A stretch of 64,000 nt of DNA from a bacterium. Lineage in GTDB: Bacteria; Actinomycetota; Acidimicrobiia; Acidimicrobiales; Bin134. The notes under the pieces were generated by a model that saw nothing but the letters and a program-made list of their open reading frames with translations, was not told the origin of the DNA and did not search any database. The DNA lies in contig JAPPAP010000024.1 of assembly GCA_026705465.1 (NCBI GenBank), positions 45,895-109,894 of the forward strand, given 5' to 3'. Below, in pieces: positions 38,462-47,462 of this stretch. The position numbers were made by a program, and so were the translations under genes. How positions within the stretch are numbered: the first letter of the stretch is position 1; every line of letters begins with the position of its first letter.

Positions 38462-40366
38462 CTAGGTGATCTCCAGGTCGTCCCATTCGACTTCGGTGCA
38501 GAGGCGGTGGTACTCCGGGCCGTACCAGGGGGCGCTCATCTGAAGCCGTTTGTGGGTCTGGTTGAGGTAGTAGTTCTTGTCCGGGGCCCCTTCGTCGTGC
38601 ATGAGCAGGAGCTTGGAGGCCTCCTTGTCCAGCGCCTCGTTGTAGCGCTCGTAGGCGTCCATGGTCACCTCGACGCTGGTCTTGCCCTCCTCAATCATTC
38701 GCACGATCAACTGGCCTGCGTATCCCGACCACACCTGGTACCAGATGGGGAGGCCCGTGCCACCCGACAGTGGCTGGGAGTTCGGGCCGTAGAGCATGAA
38801 CATGTTCGGATAGTTCGGCACCATCATGCTCAGGTAGGCGCGGGGTCCGTCTTTCGACCAGAAGTCGTGCACACTCTGGCCATCTCGGCCGATCCACTCA
38901 GCCGGCCACAGGTATTGGACGATGTCGAAACCGATCGCGGTGACGATGGCGTCCACCTCTCGAACGGTTCCATCGGCGGTTTCGACGCCAGCTGGCGTCA
39001 TTCGGGCGATCGGGTCGGTCACCAGCTCGACGTTGTCGCGGGTAAGGGCCCGATACCAGCCGTTGTCCACCACGGGACGCCGGGAGAACGGGGCGTAGTC
39101 GGGGACCAGCCGATCGACGAGATCCGGGTCGTTGTCGGTTTGCTCGTGGATGTAGTTGGTGAGGAAGTCGCGCAGCTGGTCGTTCATCTCATTCCAGTGG
39201 CCACCGGCCGCCTGCCACTCCTCGTCGGCGTAGAGGTAGTTGTGAGTGGCAAACAATGCCGCGATGGCCATGTAGCGCCACCAATTCCAATAGCCCGGGA
39301 AGTTGTCGAGCAGCCAGCGAACCTCTGGTTCGATGGGCTGGCCGTATTTGGGCCGGGGGCTGATCCACTGTTTGGAACGCTGGAAGACGTAGACCTGCTC
39401 TGATTCCTCGGCGATGGGGGAAAGCAGCTGCACGCCGGTCGAGCCGTTGCCGATGACTGCGATCCGCTGACCGCGGTAGTCGTAGTCCTCCGGCCATTGC
39501 GAAGGATGGATGACCGGACCGGGGAAGTCCTCCAAGCCCTCGAAATTCGGGGTTCTCTGGTTGGCGAAGGAACCCACCGCGTTGATCACTACGTTGGCCT
39601 CGATCGTCTCGATGCCGTTGGGGGTTTCGGCTTCGAGGACCCAGACGTCGCGGTCCTCGTCGAAAGTGGCCCGCGCCAGGTCGTGGTCGAAACGGGTGTT
39701 GTCGTACATGCCGTACTTGCGCGAGATGTGGAGCAGGTATTCCCGCACGTACTGGCCCTTCCCGAAGTACTCGGGCCACGGGTAGTTCTTCTCGAAAGCG
39801 AACTCATAGGTGATCGAGATCGTGTCCACCCGGATATCGGGGTAGCGGTGCCGGCTCCAAGTTCCGCCGGGCTCGGATCGGCGCTCCAGAATCACGTAGG
39901 GGAGCCCCAGAAGTTCCATTTGGATGCCCGCAGCCAGCCCGCTGAAGCCGCTGCCGATAATCGCCACCTGGAATCCCTCGGGCAGCTCGGGTTTGCCGTC
40001 GGTCCAGTCCACTGTCCAGGGAAAGGGCTTGAAGGCCATCAGCTCGCGCCGCGACTCGAACTCCAAGTCGCCCATCTCCTCCTTGGTGGCGAAGTTCATC
40101 AGTTGACGGAGGCGGGGTTGCGGCGGCTCCTCGGGCATCCCGGGCCCGGCGTTGTCCATGAGCCAAGCCACAGTCTTGGCAACCAGCAATTCACGCTGAT
40201 CGTCGTCGAGTTCGAGCATTCGGGGCAGGGCCTCGATCTCAGGGTCATCGGTGTGGTGGAACAGCGCCACTCGTACCGCGTCCAAATCAGCCAGCTCCAC
40301 GGCGCGGCGGATGAATTCCGGGCTCACCGATTCCGCGGTCGTCTCAGGGGAAGATGCGACAGTCAC
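38462..40366 (-). CDS. Flavin-containing Baeyer-Villiger-type monooxygenase
   Basis: 634 residues from GTG. After about 115 N-terminal residues (as in 4-hydroxyacetophenone monooxygenase) comes the FAD motif VAIIGSGFSGLAAGIQ. The BVMO fingerprint appears as FPGPVIHPSQWP (FxGxxxHxxxWP), followed by NADPH motif RIAVIGNGSTGVQLL. Such enzymes insert oxygen next to a ketone to form esters or lactones. The ester could feed hydrolases in the window; this is inference. It is separate from the P450 gene by 74 nt on the same strand, downstream of it. Confidence 0.92.
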   Translation of the reverse strand: MTVASSPETTAESVSPEFIRRAVELADLDAVRVALFHHTDDPEIEALPRMLELDDDQRELLVAKTVAWLMDNAGPGMPEEPPQPRLRQLMNFATKEEMGDLEFESRRELMAFKPFPWTVDWTDGKPELPEGFQVAIIGSGFSGLAAGIQMELLGLPYVILERRSEPGGTWSRHRYPDIRVDTISITYEFAFEKNYPWPEYFGKGQYVREYLLHISRKYGMYDNTRFDHDLARATFDEDRDVWVLEAETPNGIETIEANVVINAVGSFANQRTPNFEGLEDFPGPVIHPSQWPEDYDYRGQRIAVIGNGSTGVQLLSPIAEESEQVYVFQRSKQWISPRPKYGQPIEPEVRWLLDNFPGYWNWWRYMAIAALFATHNYLYADEEWQAAGGHWNEMNDQLRDFLTNYIHEQTDNDPDLVDRLVPDYAPFSRRPVVDNGWYRALTRDNVELVTDPIARMTPAGVETADGTVREVDAIVTAIGFDIVQYLWPAEWIGRDGQSVHDFWSKDGPRAYLSMMVPNYPNMFMLYGPNSQPLSGGTGLPIWYQVWSGYAGQLIVRMIEEGKTSVEVTMDAYERYNEALDKEASKLLLMHDEGAPDKNYYLNQTHKRLQMSAPWYGPEYHRLCTEVEWDDLEIT

Positions 40367-40440
40367 GCCCTAAAGGTTCTCAGAATCAGCGGGGCAGTGC
40401 TGAGTTCTAGTGGCACAACGCCGAAACAGGCCCGCGCCGT

Positions 40441-41655
40441 TCAGGCCGCTGGGTCGACGGTGAGGGGGACCGATCTGTAGCCCCGCACCGTCGAAGTGTG
40501 GATCCATTCGAGATGATCGTCGTCGACTTCCCAGTCGCGGTAGCGGCGGAGCATCTGTTCAAGCCCGATGCGGCCCTCCAGTCGGGCCAGCGCCGCGCCG
40601 ATGCAGAAATGGGCGCCGTATCCAAAAGAGAGATGGCGGTCGATGTTTCTGTGGATGTCAAAGCGGTCGGCCTCGGGGAAGTGACGCTCATCGCGGTTTC
40701 CGCTGCCATTGATGAGCAGCATGTTGGCCCCGGCGGGGACCACTTGGCCGTGCAGCACGACGTCTTGCATGACCCGCCGCCCCTGCACTGGAGATGGAGC
40801 CTCGTAGCGGAGGATCTCCTCCAGGGCATCGGGTACGAGGGAGGGGTCCTCCCAGAGTTCGGCCCGCTGGTCGGGGTGTTCGGCCAGCAGCACCACAGCC
40901 CAGGCCAGAAAGCGGGCTACCGTCTCGGCTCCGGCCCCGCCGATCAGAGCCACATAGGAGGTGATCTCCTCGAGGGTGAGAGGACGGGTGGATCCATCCA
41001 AGAGCTCTCGCTCGTGAGTGGCCAGGATGGTCAACAAGTCGTCGGTCGGCTCCTTCCGCTTCTGCTCGCACAGTTCGGGAACCAGGGCGTAGACCTCATG
41101 GGAGAGGTTGCCGGTTTGGTCGACGAGCTCGCGCTTGCTGCCCGCGGTGGCCGACTCCTCGATGTGCAGTCCCCGATCCATGGACTGCCGCAGACCCTGT
41201 TCGAGTCCTTCGGGAAATCCCAACAGCGCCAAGATCACCGTGGGAGGCATCAATGCGGAGAAACGGTCGACGAAGTCGAACACGGTCAGGCCCTCGAGCG
41301 GGTCCAGCAGGCTGTTGCAGATGGACTCGATCCGGCTCTCCAAGCCGTTGATGGCCTTGGGAGTGAAGGCCCGGCTCACCAGTTTGCGCAACAGCGTCTG
41401 CTCTGGTGGGTCGCGGAAGATGAACAGCGGCGCGGTCCACTCCTCGTCGCCCATGAGATCGAGCGATGTGGCATATCGAGACGAGTAGGTCTCCACGTCC
41501 AGCAGTCCGGTGAGCACGTCGTCGTATCGGGTCAGTGCCCAGAAGTTGTGCTGGTCGTTGTGATAGAGCGGAGCCTCGTCGCGCATCCGCCGCCACACGT
41601 CATGGGCTCGAATGTCGATGTCGTAATCGAACGGGTTGTAGTCGATCGAGCTCAT
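40441..41655 (-). CDS. Cytochrome P450
   Basis: 404 residues, soluble bacterial class I type. Haem-binding loop LSFGYGAHFCIGAALARLE (Cys near 350), I-helix oxygen-binding segment LIGGAGAETVARFL, and K-helix ExxR as EILR. The I-helix acid is Glu where many have Asp. No ferredoxin or reductase gene lies beside it. The ATG is preceded by TAGAAC at 6 nt on this strand. Together with the downstream BVMO it could oxidise a terpenoid, steroid or cyclic ketone. Confidence 0.93.
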   Translation of the reverse strand: MSSIDYNPFDYDIDIRAHDVWRRMRDEAPLYHNDQHNFWALTRYDDVLTGLLDVETYSSRYATSLDLMGDEEWTAPLFIFRDPPEQTLLRKLVSRAFTPKAINGLESRIESICNSLLDPLEGLTVFDFVDRFSALMPPTVILALLGFPEGLEQGLRQSMDRGLHIEESATAGSKRELVDQTGNLSHEVYALVPELCEQKRKEPTDDLLTILATHERELLDGSTRPLTLEEITSYVALIGGAGAETVARFLAWAVVLLAEHPDQRAELWEDPSLVPDALEEILRYEAPSPVQGRRVMQDVVLHGQVVPAGANMLLINGSGNRDERHFPEADRFDIHRNIDRHLSFGYGAHFCIGAALARLEGRIGLEQMLRRYRDWEVDDDHLEWIHTSTVRGYRSVPLTVDPAA

Positions 41656-41691
41656 GTCGATGTTCTAGCCCGAGTCGCGGTAGCTGTCAGG

Positions 41692-42828
41692 TCAAGAAGC
41701 TGCGGAGAACAGAACCGTGTACACGTTGCGGGTTTCCTCAGCCGACAGACCAGCGCCCAGATATTGATTGTCGATGTGGAGTTCCCAGTGAAGATGGGGG
41801 TCGGTGTAGAAGTCGCCGTTGGCAGCGGCGTGGGTTCCCCGGTTGCCGATTTCACCCACGTGCTGACCAGCCTGAACTATCTCACCCACTTGGATGTCGG
41901 GGTCGACATTTTCCAAGTGGGCATAGATGGTCACCACGTGGCCGACTTCGGGGATGATGCCATGGTCTATCACTACATAGTTCCCGTACAGCGTCAAAAG
42001 GGTGTAGGGCGGCGTGGCATCGAGCTCCGCGGCGACATCTAATAGGCGGTCCCGATTGTCGGATTTCGGGTCTTCATAATTGCCGATGACCAGGACTGTT
42101 CGCCCGTCCATCGCGGCCACTGCTGAGTGGCCCCGGGCAAAACATCGAAAGTCAACGCCCTGGTGTATTCCCGAACGGTAGGCACGGGGCGCGTTGGGAA
42201 GCAGGTCGGGGTGGGACAGGGGCGACATGCAGCCGCTGGGCCAGACAATGTCAACCGACAATCGGGCGGCGTCATCCAGCGCTTCTTGGTATGTCTGCGG
42301 CTCTTGGTCCAGGACTATGAAGACGGGGGTGGGGGCGGGCACAGGGTCGGCGTCGCCGCCTGGAGGATCGCTGGGCGATGTTCCACCGCTCGGGTCTGAG
42401 ACGGCGGCAGTTGCCTCCGGGATTGTCGGCGGATCGTTGGAGGATGGCTCGTCAACCGGCTCTGAGGGGGGGGAAGTCGGTTCAGAGTCGCCATCGAAAG
42501 TGCCAGCGGACGACGCTGGGGCATCGTCGGAACCGTCCGATGACCATGTCTGGGAAACCACGATTCCGATCACAAAGGCCACGGCCACGGCGGCAATGGA
42601 GACCAGGACTCGGCCCGATTTGAGGCTCCGCAGGCCTTGGCCGATCCACTTCCAGCACCAGCGGATGACGGAAGTGGTACCGCGCCCGAGGCCCTTGGCG
42701 GCCTTGCTGGCATTTTGCCAGCACCAGCGGAGAGGCGTGTTGACGCCGCGCCCGAGGCTCTTCAGCGCCTTCGCTGTTGTCCTTCCACACCAGCGGCAGG
42801 CCGCGGCGGCACTCCGAAGCGGCCTCAT
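41692..42828 (-). CDS. Membrane-anchored M23 (LytM-like) peptidase with RWC(W) repeats
   Basis: 378 residues. The N-terminal 70 residues contain three 22-residue repeats, with RWC at 12-14 and RWCW at 34-37 and 56-59, each followed by a basic stretch (KALKSLGRG, KAAKGLGRG, GLRSLKSGR). One transmembrane helix follows near 72-92 (LVSIAAVAVAFVIGIVV), then a Pro/Ser/Asp linker of about 80 residues. The peptidase part has GIHQGVDFRC, YGNYVVIDHG, TIYAHL and HLHWELHI. The H-x-x-x-D and H-x-H zinc ligands are recognisable, so activity is plausible, but the domain has insertions. Probable role in wall remodelling. Confidence 0.82.
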   Translation of the reverse strand: MRPLRSAAAACRWCGRTTAKALKSLGRGVNTPLRWCWQNASKAAKGLGRGTTSVIRWCWKWIGQGLRSLKSGRVLVSIAAVAVAFVIGIVVSQTWSSDGSDDAPASSAGTFDGDSEPTSPPSEPVDEPSSNDPPTIPEATAAVSDPSGGTSPSDPPGGDADPVPAPTPVFIVLDQEPQTYQEALDDAARLSVDIVWPSGCMSPLSHPDLLPNAPRAYRSGIHQGVDFRCFARGHSAVAAMDGRTVLVIGNYEDPKSDNRDRLLDVAAELDATPPYTLLTLYGNYVVIDHGIIPEVGHVVTIYAHLENVDPDIQVGEIVQAGQHVGEIGNRGTHAAANGDFYTDPHLHWELHIDNQYLGAGLSAEETRNVYTVLFSAAS

Positions 42829-43024
42829 GTCCGTTTCCGTGCGGCAATCAAAGCTGCGGACAAGTGTTCTCCCCTGGTGCCGGAAACTCCAGACCCAGCA
42901 CGTTCATGCAGAGCAGCCGGTGTTTCAGGAGGGTAATGGGTAGGGAAGCAGGATTTGCGGACCCCGCCATCATCGGGGTGTCGGGTGGGTCAGCGGGGCA
43001 GGTTACCGGGTAGAATTGGCCGCT

Positions 43025-43258
43025 GTGACCATTGCGCTCGTGGTGATCGACGTGTTTTCTGCGTTGGCATTGCTGTTCTTGGTGCTGCTGCACAGTGGCC
43101 GAGGCGGCGGCCTGTCCGACATGTTCGGCGGCGGCCTCGGAACTCAGGCCGCGGGGTCGACGGTCATTGAGAAGAACCTCGACCGGCTCACCATCGTGGC
43201 TGCGCTGGTCTTCGCCTTCTCTACTCTGGCGCTGGCTCTGCTGCTGGACTCCAGCTAG
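43025..43258 (+). CDS. secG: Preprotein translocase subunit SecG
   Basis: 77 residues from GTG 43025; TAGAAT ends 8 nt upstream, favouring it over TTG 43016. Two transmembrane helices (IALVVIDVFSALALLFLVLLHSG and LTIVAALVFAFSTLALALLL) flank the conserved loop GRGGGLSDMFGGG and a tail ending near EKNLDRLT. SecG assists SecYE-mediated export. In many Actinobacteria secG follows tpiA directly; here BVMO, P450 and M23 genes on the other strand are inserted between them. Confidence 0.93.
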   Translation: MTIALVVIDVFSALALLFLVLLHSGRGGGLSDMFGGGLGTQAAGSTVIEKNLDRLTIVAALVFAFSTLALALLLDSS

Positions 43259-43279
43259 CGGCGGGCCGCTAGCCGTCAG

Positions 43280-44386
43280 TTGGACTTCGCGCTCAGCCCA
43301 GAGTTGCTGGCACTGCGCGACCGGGCGCGGGCGGTCGCTGCTGATGGGGTAGCCCGATTCGGGCGGCACAACGACTCATGGATCAACGGGTACTCCAAGG
43401 AGTTCGCCCGGGTGATGGCCGACGAAGGCTGGATCGGCATGGGATGGCCCACTGAGTACGGGGGCAGGGGTCGGCCGCCCATCGAGCGGCTGATCGTGGC
43501 CGAGGAGATGATCAGCGCAGGAGCCCCGGTGGCGGCCATGTGGTTCGCCGACCGCCAGATGGGTCCGACGCTGATCGCCTACGGCACCGAGCAGCAAAGA
43601 GCGGAGTTCTTGCCCCGGATGCTATCGGGGGAGAGCACTTGGTGCATCGGAATGAGCGAGCCTGACGCCGGCTCGGATTTGGCCTCTATCTCCACACGGG
43701 CGGATAGGGACGGCAACCAATTTGTGATCGACGGCCAAAAGATCTGGACCAGCTTCGGGCATGTGGCCGACTACTGCTATCTGATCTGCCGAACCAGCGA
43801 CGAGGGCCCGCCTCATCGGGGAGTCAGCGAGATCATTGTGCCCATGGACACGCCGGGCATCGAAGTGCGCCCGATAACAGACATGATCGCCAATCGGCAC
43901 TTCTGCGAGATCTATTTCACCGGAGTTCGAGTGCCGGCCGCCAACCTGGTCGGCACCGAGGGCGACGCCTTCAAGCAGACCATGGCGCAACTGGCCCACG
44001 AGCGCGGCGGGATCGACCGCCTGGTGTCCAACCGAGCACTATTCGTGCACGCCCGCACGCAAGCCAACCGTGCCGATCCCCGGGTTCGCCAAGAGATCGC
44101 GCGGCTGGAGACCGAGTACCAGGTGGGGCGGTTGCTGGTGTATCGGGAGGTCCTCGGTCAGGCCCCTGCCGGGTTCAGCGCAGCCACCAAGGCGTTCTGC
44201 ACTGAGCACGAGCAGCGAGTGGCCCAATTCGCAGCTGCGAGTCTTGGGCCAGCAGCCCTGATCGACGATCAGTGGACCAAGGGGATCTGCTACGCCTCCT
44301 CGTACACCATCGCCGGCGGCACCTCCAACGTCATGCGCAACATCCTGGGGGAAAGGGTGCTCGGCCTGCCCCGTGAGCCCCGCTAA
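43280..44386 (+). CDS. Acyl-CoA dehydrogenase family protein
   Basis: 368 residues from TTG, 21 nt after secG. Helical N-domain (LSPELLALRDRARAVA), FAD/acyl region CIGMSEPDAGSDLASI and DGQKIWTSFGHVADYCYL, and C-terminal AGGTSNVMRNILGERVLGLPR. The usual catalytic Glu of the YEGT motif is replaced (IAGGTSN). This is seen in subunits of heteromeric alpha-beta ACADs of steroid-degrading Actinobacteria or in members using another base. Substrate unknown. It may need a partner subunit not present here. Confidence 0.9.
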   Translation: MDFALSPELLALRDRARAVAADGVARFGRHNDSWINGYSKEFARVMADEGWIGMGWPTEYGGRGRPPIERLIVAEEMISAGAPVAAMWFADRQMGPTLIAYGTEQQRAEFLPRMLSGESTWCIGMSEPDAGSDLASISTRADRDGNQFVIDGQKIWTSFGHVADYCYLICRTSDEGPPHRGVSEIIVPMDTPGIEVRPITDMIANRHFCEIYFTGVRVPAANLVGTEGDAFKQTMAQLAHERGGIDRLVSNRALFVHARTQANRADPRVRQEIARLETEYQVGRLLVYREVLGQAPAGFSAATKAFCTEHEQRVAQFAAASLGPAALIDDQWTKGICYASSYTIAGGTSNVMRNILGERVLGLPREPR

Positions 44387-44498
44387 TCGGATTCCGGAGG
44401 GCGGTAGGGCCGCTTGGCAGGGGAGTGGCCGATGCCGGAGGGCGGTAGGCTGAGCGCCTGTGGTGCCATGTCGGCGAAGTGAGTGAGAGGTGGCCAAG

Positions 44499-45452
44499 AT
44501 GTCTGAGAACCTGAACATCGAAGAGGTCTCCTTCCAAGTCGAGGGAACCACTGTCCGAGGCGATTTGTATACGCCGGTCGGGGAAGCGGATGCATGACCG
44601 GTGGTTGTGATGGCTGGGGGCTGGTGCTATGTGAAGGAACTCCGCCAACCGGACTACGCCAAGGAGTTCGTCGCCAACGGTTTGGCCGCGTTGATCATTG
44701 ACTATCGGAACTTTGGCGCCAGTGACGGCGAGCCGCGCCAGCACCTCGACCCGTGGCGACAGATCGAGGATTACCGGAGTGCCATCAGCTATGCGGCATC
44801 TCGCCCCGACCTCGACGAGGAGCGGATTGGCGTGTGGGGAATCTCATATAGCGGCGGACACGTGGTCATCCTCTCCGCTGTAGACCACCGGGTGAAGGCA
44901 GCGGTCTCGAACGTCCCGGTGATCGACGGTTGGCAGAACATGTGGAGGGTGCACGGCTCCGAACGCTTCAGAGTTCTCAAGCAAGCGGTGGACGAAGATC
45001 GTCAGAAGCGAATCCAGACGGGCGAATTCGGCCCCATCGCAATGTCTGGCCCTCCGTCGGAAGGCCTCGCCGCATGGCCGTTCGAGGAAGTCCGGACGGT
45101 TTTCGAGGAGTTACAGAGGACAGAGGCCCCGGCCCACGAACACTGGTCGACGATGGCTTCGGTGGACCTTCTGATGCAGTACAACGCATTGCCGTATGCA
45201 TCCCGGATCGTCGACACGCCGTTCATGATGATCACGGCATCAGGCGACGACATCACGCCTGAGGATTGGGAGGTTGAGGCCTTCCATGCGATCAGGTGCC
45301 CGACCAAAAGACTCGTGAGGCTCCCGGAGACAACCCACATGAGGCTCTACAGCGACCTAAACCGGCTGGAGATGGCGGCCAAAGCGGCAGCCAGCTGGTT
45401 TGTGGATCACCTGGTGGCTCCGATCACCATGGAAACCCTGCTCGGCAGGTAG
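44499..45452 (+). pseudogene. Alpha/beta-hydrolase interrupted by in-frame TGA
   Basis: The natural start is ATG 44499, with GAGAGGTGG upstream (SENLNIEEVSFQVEGTTVRGDLYTP). Codon 33 is TGA at 44595-44597, after which the same frame continues VVVMAGGWCYVKE with no further defect. Nucleophile elbow GISYSGG, later PFMMITASGDD and catalytic His in ETTHMRLY. It resembles dienelactone hydrolase/X-Pro-type acyl hydrolases. The strand before the oxyanion loop lies upstream of the stop, so a protein starting at GTG 44601 would be incomplete. No SECIS-like hairpin follows this TGA. Pseudogene or sequencing error is most likely. Confidence 0.8.
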
Positions 45453-45501
45453 GGCCCTTAGTCGATAGTAGCTGTCTACCTATTTTGATATATTGGTACC
45501 T

Positions 45502-45744
45502 ATGGTGCTGAGCATCAAGAGTGAGAAAGCCGACCAATTGGCCCGCGATCTGGCGGAGTTGACGGGAACGTCCATCACCGATGCGGTTACTGCGTCGCTT
45601 GAGGCCCAATTGGAACTGGAGAGACGACGCCGGCGCCGTCCGGCTCTGGGCGACATTGTGGAGAGGTTTCGTGAGTTGCCCGTACTTGACGAGCGTTCGT
45701 CCGAAGAGATCATCGGATTTGGCGAGCACGGTCAACCCGCATGA
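45502..45744 (+). CDS. vapB: VapB-type antitoxin
   Basis: 80 residues from ATG 45502. N-terminal VLSIKSEKADQLARDLAELTGTSITDAV is the typical strand-helix-helix of Rv0623-like antitoxins, followed by a basic helix (ELERRRRRRP) and an acidic C-terminal tail that should wrap the toxin. Its stop overlaps the toxin start as ATGA. TATATT lies 7 nt before the ATG in an AT-rich patch, likely where the antitoxin-toxin complex autoregulates. Confidence 0.87.
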   Translation: MVLSIKSEKADQLARDLAELTGTSITDAVTASLEAQLELERRRRRRPALGDIVERFRELPVLDERSSEEIIGFGEHGQPA

Positions 45745-46127
45745 ATGTGGTCGACACCTCGGCCATCGTTGCGGTTCTGTTCGGTGAGCCGGGCAGCGAA
45801 GATGTCGAGCGCAAGTTGATGGGCGCCCCGTGCGTGATGTCGGCCGCCACCCGAGTTGAGCTCGGAATCGTGGTGGAGGCCAAGACCGGGGCGGCCGGCG
45901 TACTGCTCCTCGAAGAGCTCTTGGCCCGCATCGAGATTCAGATTGAACCGGTAGATGCCGGTCTGGCCGAAGAAGCACTGGCTTGCTGGCGCCGGTTCGG
46001 CCGAGGACGGCATCCCGCAGCTCTCAACTATGGAGACGTCTTCTCGTACGCCCTCGCCCGGCGCCTGGGCCAGCCCCTGTTGTTTGTGGGTGACGACTTC
46101 TCTCAGACCGACGCGCTGGTCGGCTGA
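45741..46127 (+). CDS. vapC: VapC-family PIN-domain ribonuclease toxin
   Basis: 128 residues. PIN acidic residues: Asp of VVDTSAIVAVL, Glu of RVELGIV, Asp of NYGDVFSYALA and Asp of FVGDDFSQTD. VapC toxins cut tRNA or rRNA loops when antitoxin is lost. Coupled to vapB through an ATGA overlap. It sits just left of the YceI-tRNA locus that borders the island; it might stabilise the region, which is speculation. Confidence 0.9.
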   Translation: MNVVDTSAIVAVLFGEPGSEDVERKLMGAPCVMSAATRVELGIVVEAKTGAAGVLLLEELLARIEIQIEPVDAGLAEEALACWRRFGRGRHPAALNYGDVFSYALARRLGQPLLFVGDDFSQTDALVG

Positions 46128-46213
46128 GAGCAGATGCTGGTAAGGATTCCACTCCAGCGTTGTTGCCTGCCGCGACCTCAAGATTCGAGTGAAGTTCTGG
46201 TTACGCTGGCGCA

Positions 46214-47086
46214 ATGCTCCAGCGGATCAAGCGTCGGCCGATCCTCTGGTCGGTGGTGGCGGTCGCCCTTGTCTTGCTCGTATTGCTGGCCATCGGGCTG
46301 TGGTGGTGGCTGAGGGATGATGCTCCGGCAAGAGTCAACCTTGGTGCGGCCGTTTCCACGGTGGAAGAAGATTTGGTCGAAGCAACCGAGACGCCCACAG
46401 CGGCTCCTACGGCAATTCCAACTCCTCCCGAAGCGGCCGACGACTCCACCACGGAGCCAACTCCAACCGCGGCGCAAACCGCAGCTGAACCTGAGGCTCA
46501 GCTCACCGAAGACATCGACGCCCAGGGGGTGGATGGTAAGTGGGTCATCGACACGTCCGTGGCCGGGTTCGACTACGACGAGTCAACCGGCACTTTCGTC
46601 GGCTTCCGTGTCGAAGAAGAGCTGGCCAGCATCGGCTCGACTACCGCGGTGGGCCGCACCCCGCTGGTCAGCGGATCGATCACCATTGATGGTGAAACGG
46701 TGACCTCGGTGACGGTCGAAGCGGACATGACCGGGGTCATAACTGATGACAGCCGCCGTGATCGCGCCATCCAGTCCGCGCTCAGCACCCGCAATTTCCC
46801 CACGGCAGTCTTCTCGCTCACCGAGCCCATCGACCTGGGTGATGACCCTGGCTCCGGCGACCCCATCACCACGACCGCCGTTGGCGAGCTCACCGTCAAA
46901 GACATCACTCGCATCGTCGAGATCGCGTTAGAGGCCCAACTGGTGGATGACACCGTCGTTGTCGTCGGCTCCACCGAGGTGGTCTTTGCCGACTATGACG
47001 TATCTGTCCCCCAAGTCCCCATCGTGTTGTCAGCCGAAGACCACGGCACCGTCGAACTCCAACTGTTCTTCACTCGGAGCCCCTGA
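46214..47086 (+). CDS. Membrane-anchored YceI-like protein
   Basis: 290 residues. Basic start and a strong transmembrane helix (LWSVVAVALVLLVLLAIGLWWW, 11-32), a Thr/Pro/Ala/Glu-rich extracellular linker to about 105, then a YceI beta-barrel (WVIDTSVAGFDYDESTGTFVGFRVEEEL to LQLFFTRSP). Recognisable YceI features are VSGSITIDGETV, DDSRRDRAIQSALSTRNFPTAVFSL and VGELTVKDITRIVEI. YceI proteins bind isoprenoid-like lipids and some are stress induced. TACGCT ends 6 nt before the ATG. Its last 123 bases recur 8674 bp away beside a second tRNA-Leu. Confidence 0.9.
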   Translation: MLQRIKRRPILWSVVAVALVLLVLLAIGLWWWLRDDAPARVNLGAAVSTVEEDLVEATETPTAAPTAIPTPPEAADDSTTEPTPTAAQTAAEPEAQLTEDIDAQGVDGKWVIDTSVAGFDYDESTGTFVGFRVEEELASIGSTTAVGRTPLVSGSITIDGETVTSVTVEADMTGVITDDSRRDRAIQSALSTRNFPTAVFSLTEPIDLGDDPGSGDPITTTAVGELTVKDITRIVEIALEAQLVDDTVVVVGSTEVVFADYDVSVPQVPIVLSAEDHGTVELQLFFTRSP

Positions 47087-47255
47087 GGGCTGGGAGGCCG
47101 CCTATCTCATAGTGATCCGGGAACTTGGCGCGATAGGGTGCCCTCTGCGCCGGAATGCGGCGCCCACGTCGGAGTGGCGGAATTGGCAGACGCGCTAGCT
47201 TGAGGGGCTAGTGCCCAATACGGGCGTGGGGGTTCAAGTCCCCCCTCCGACACCA
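46964..47255 (+). repeat. Left direct repeat: YceI 3' end plus tRNA-Leu
   Basis: 292 bases repeated in direct orientation at 55638-55929, offset 8674. Positions 47013-47255 (243 bp) are identical by eye. The first 49 bases differ at seven sites, five of them synonymous in the YceI frame. Homology stops right after the tRNA CCA end. Confidence 0.93.
47168..47255 (+). tRNA. tRNA-Leu(GAG)
   Basis: Acceptor GTCGGAG pairs with CTCCGAC, discriminator A, CCA encoded. Anticodon stem CTAGC/GCTAG with loop TTGAGGG gives anticodon GAG. Long variable arm with GCCC/GGGC stem as expected for Leu; T arm GGGGG-TTCAAGT-CCCCC. TAGGGT at 47134 may be its -10 box. Confidence 0.97.
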
Positions 47256-47462
47256 TCGAACTCCCTGGTCAGAGCGTGTGCCGAGGCTCCCAGGGGTGTA
47301 GTTCTGAGTATAGATCTGATCATGGTGAAGCTGGCACGCTGGTGAGCTCCGGCACGGCAGCCGACGCAACGACATTAAAGACCATCAGAGCGCGAGGCGG
47401 AGGTCAGCGGCCCCCGAATCTGTTCATCGTGCTTCTCCCGGTCTGGTGGCGGCCTTGTTTGA

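Noticed and set aside
44595-44640. Possible SECIS after the TGA in the hydrolase gene
   Set aside because: The following RNA is G/U-rich with no self-complementary stem, and the site is not a redox position.
47256-47462. Hairpin CCCTGG...CCAGGG after the first tRNA as a terminator
   Set aside because: Loop over 20 nt and no U-tract.
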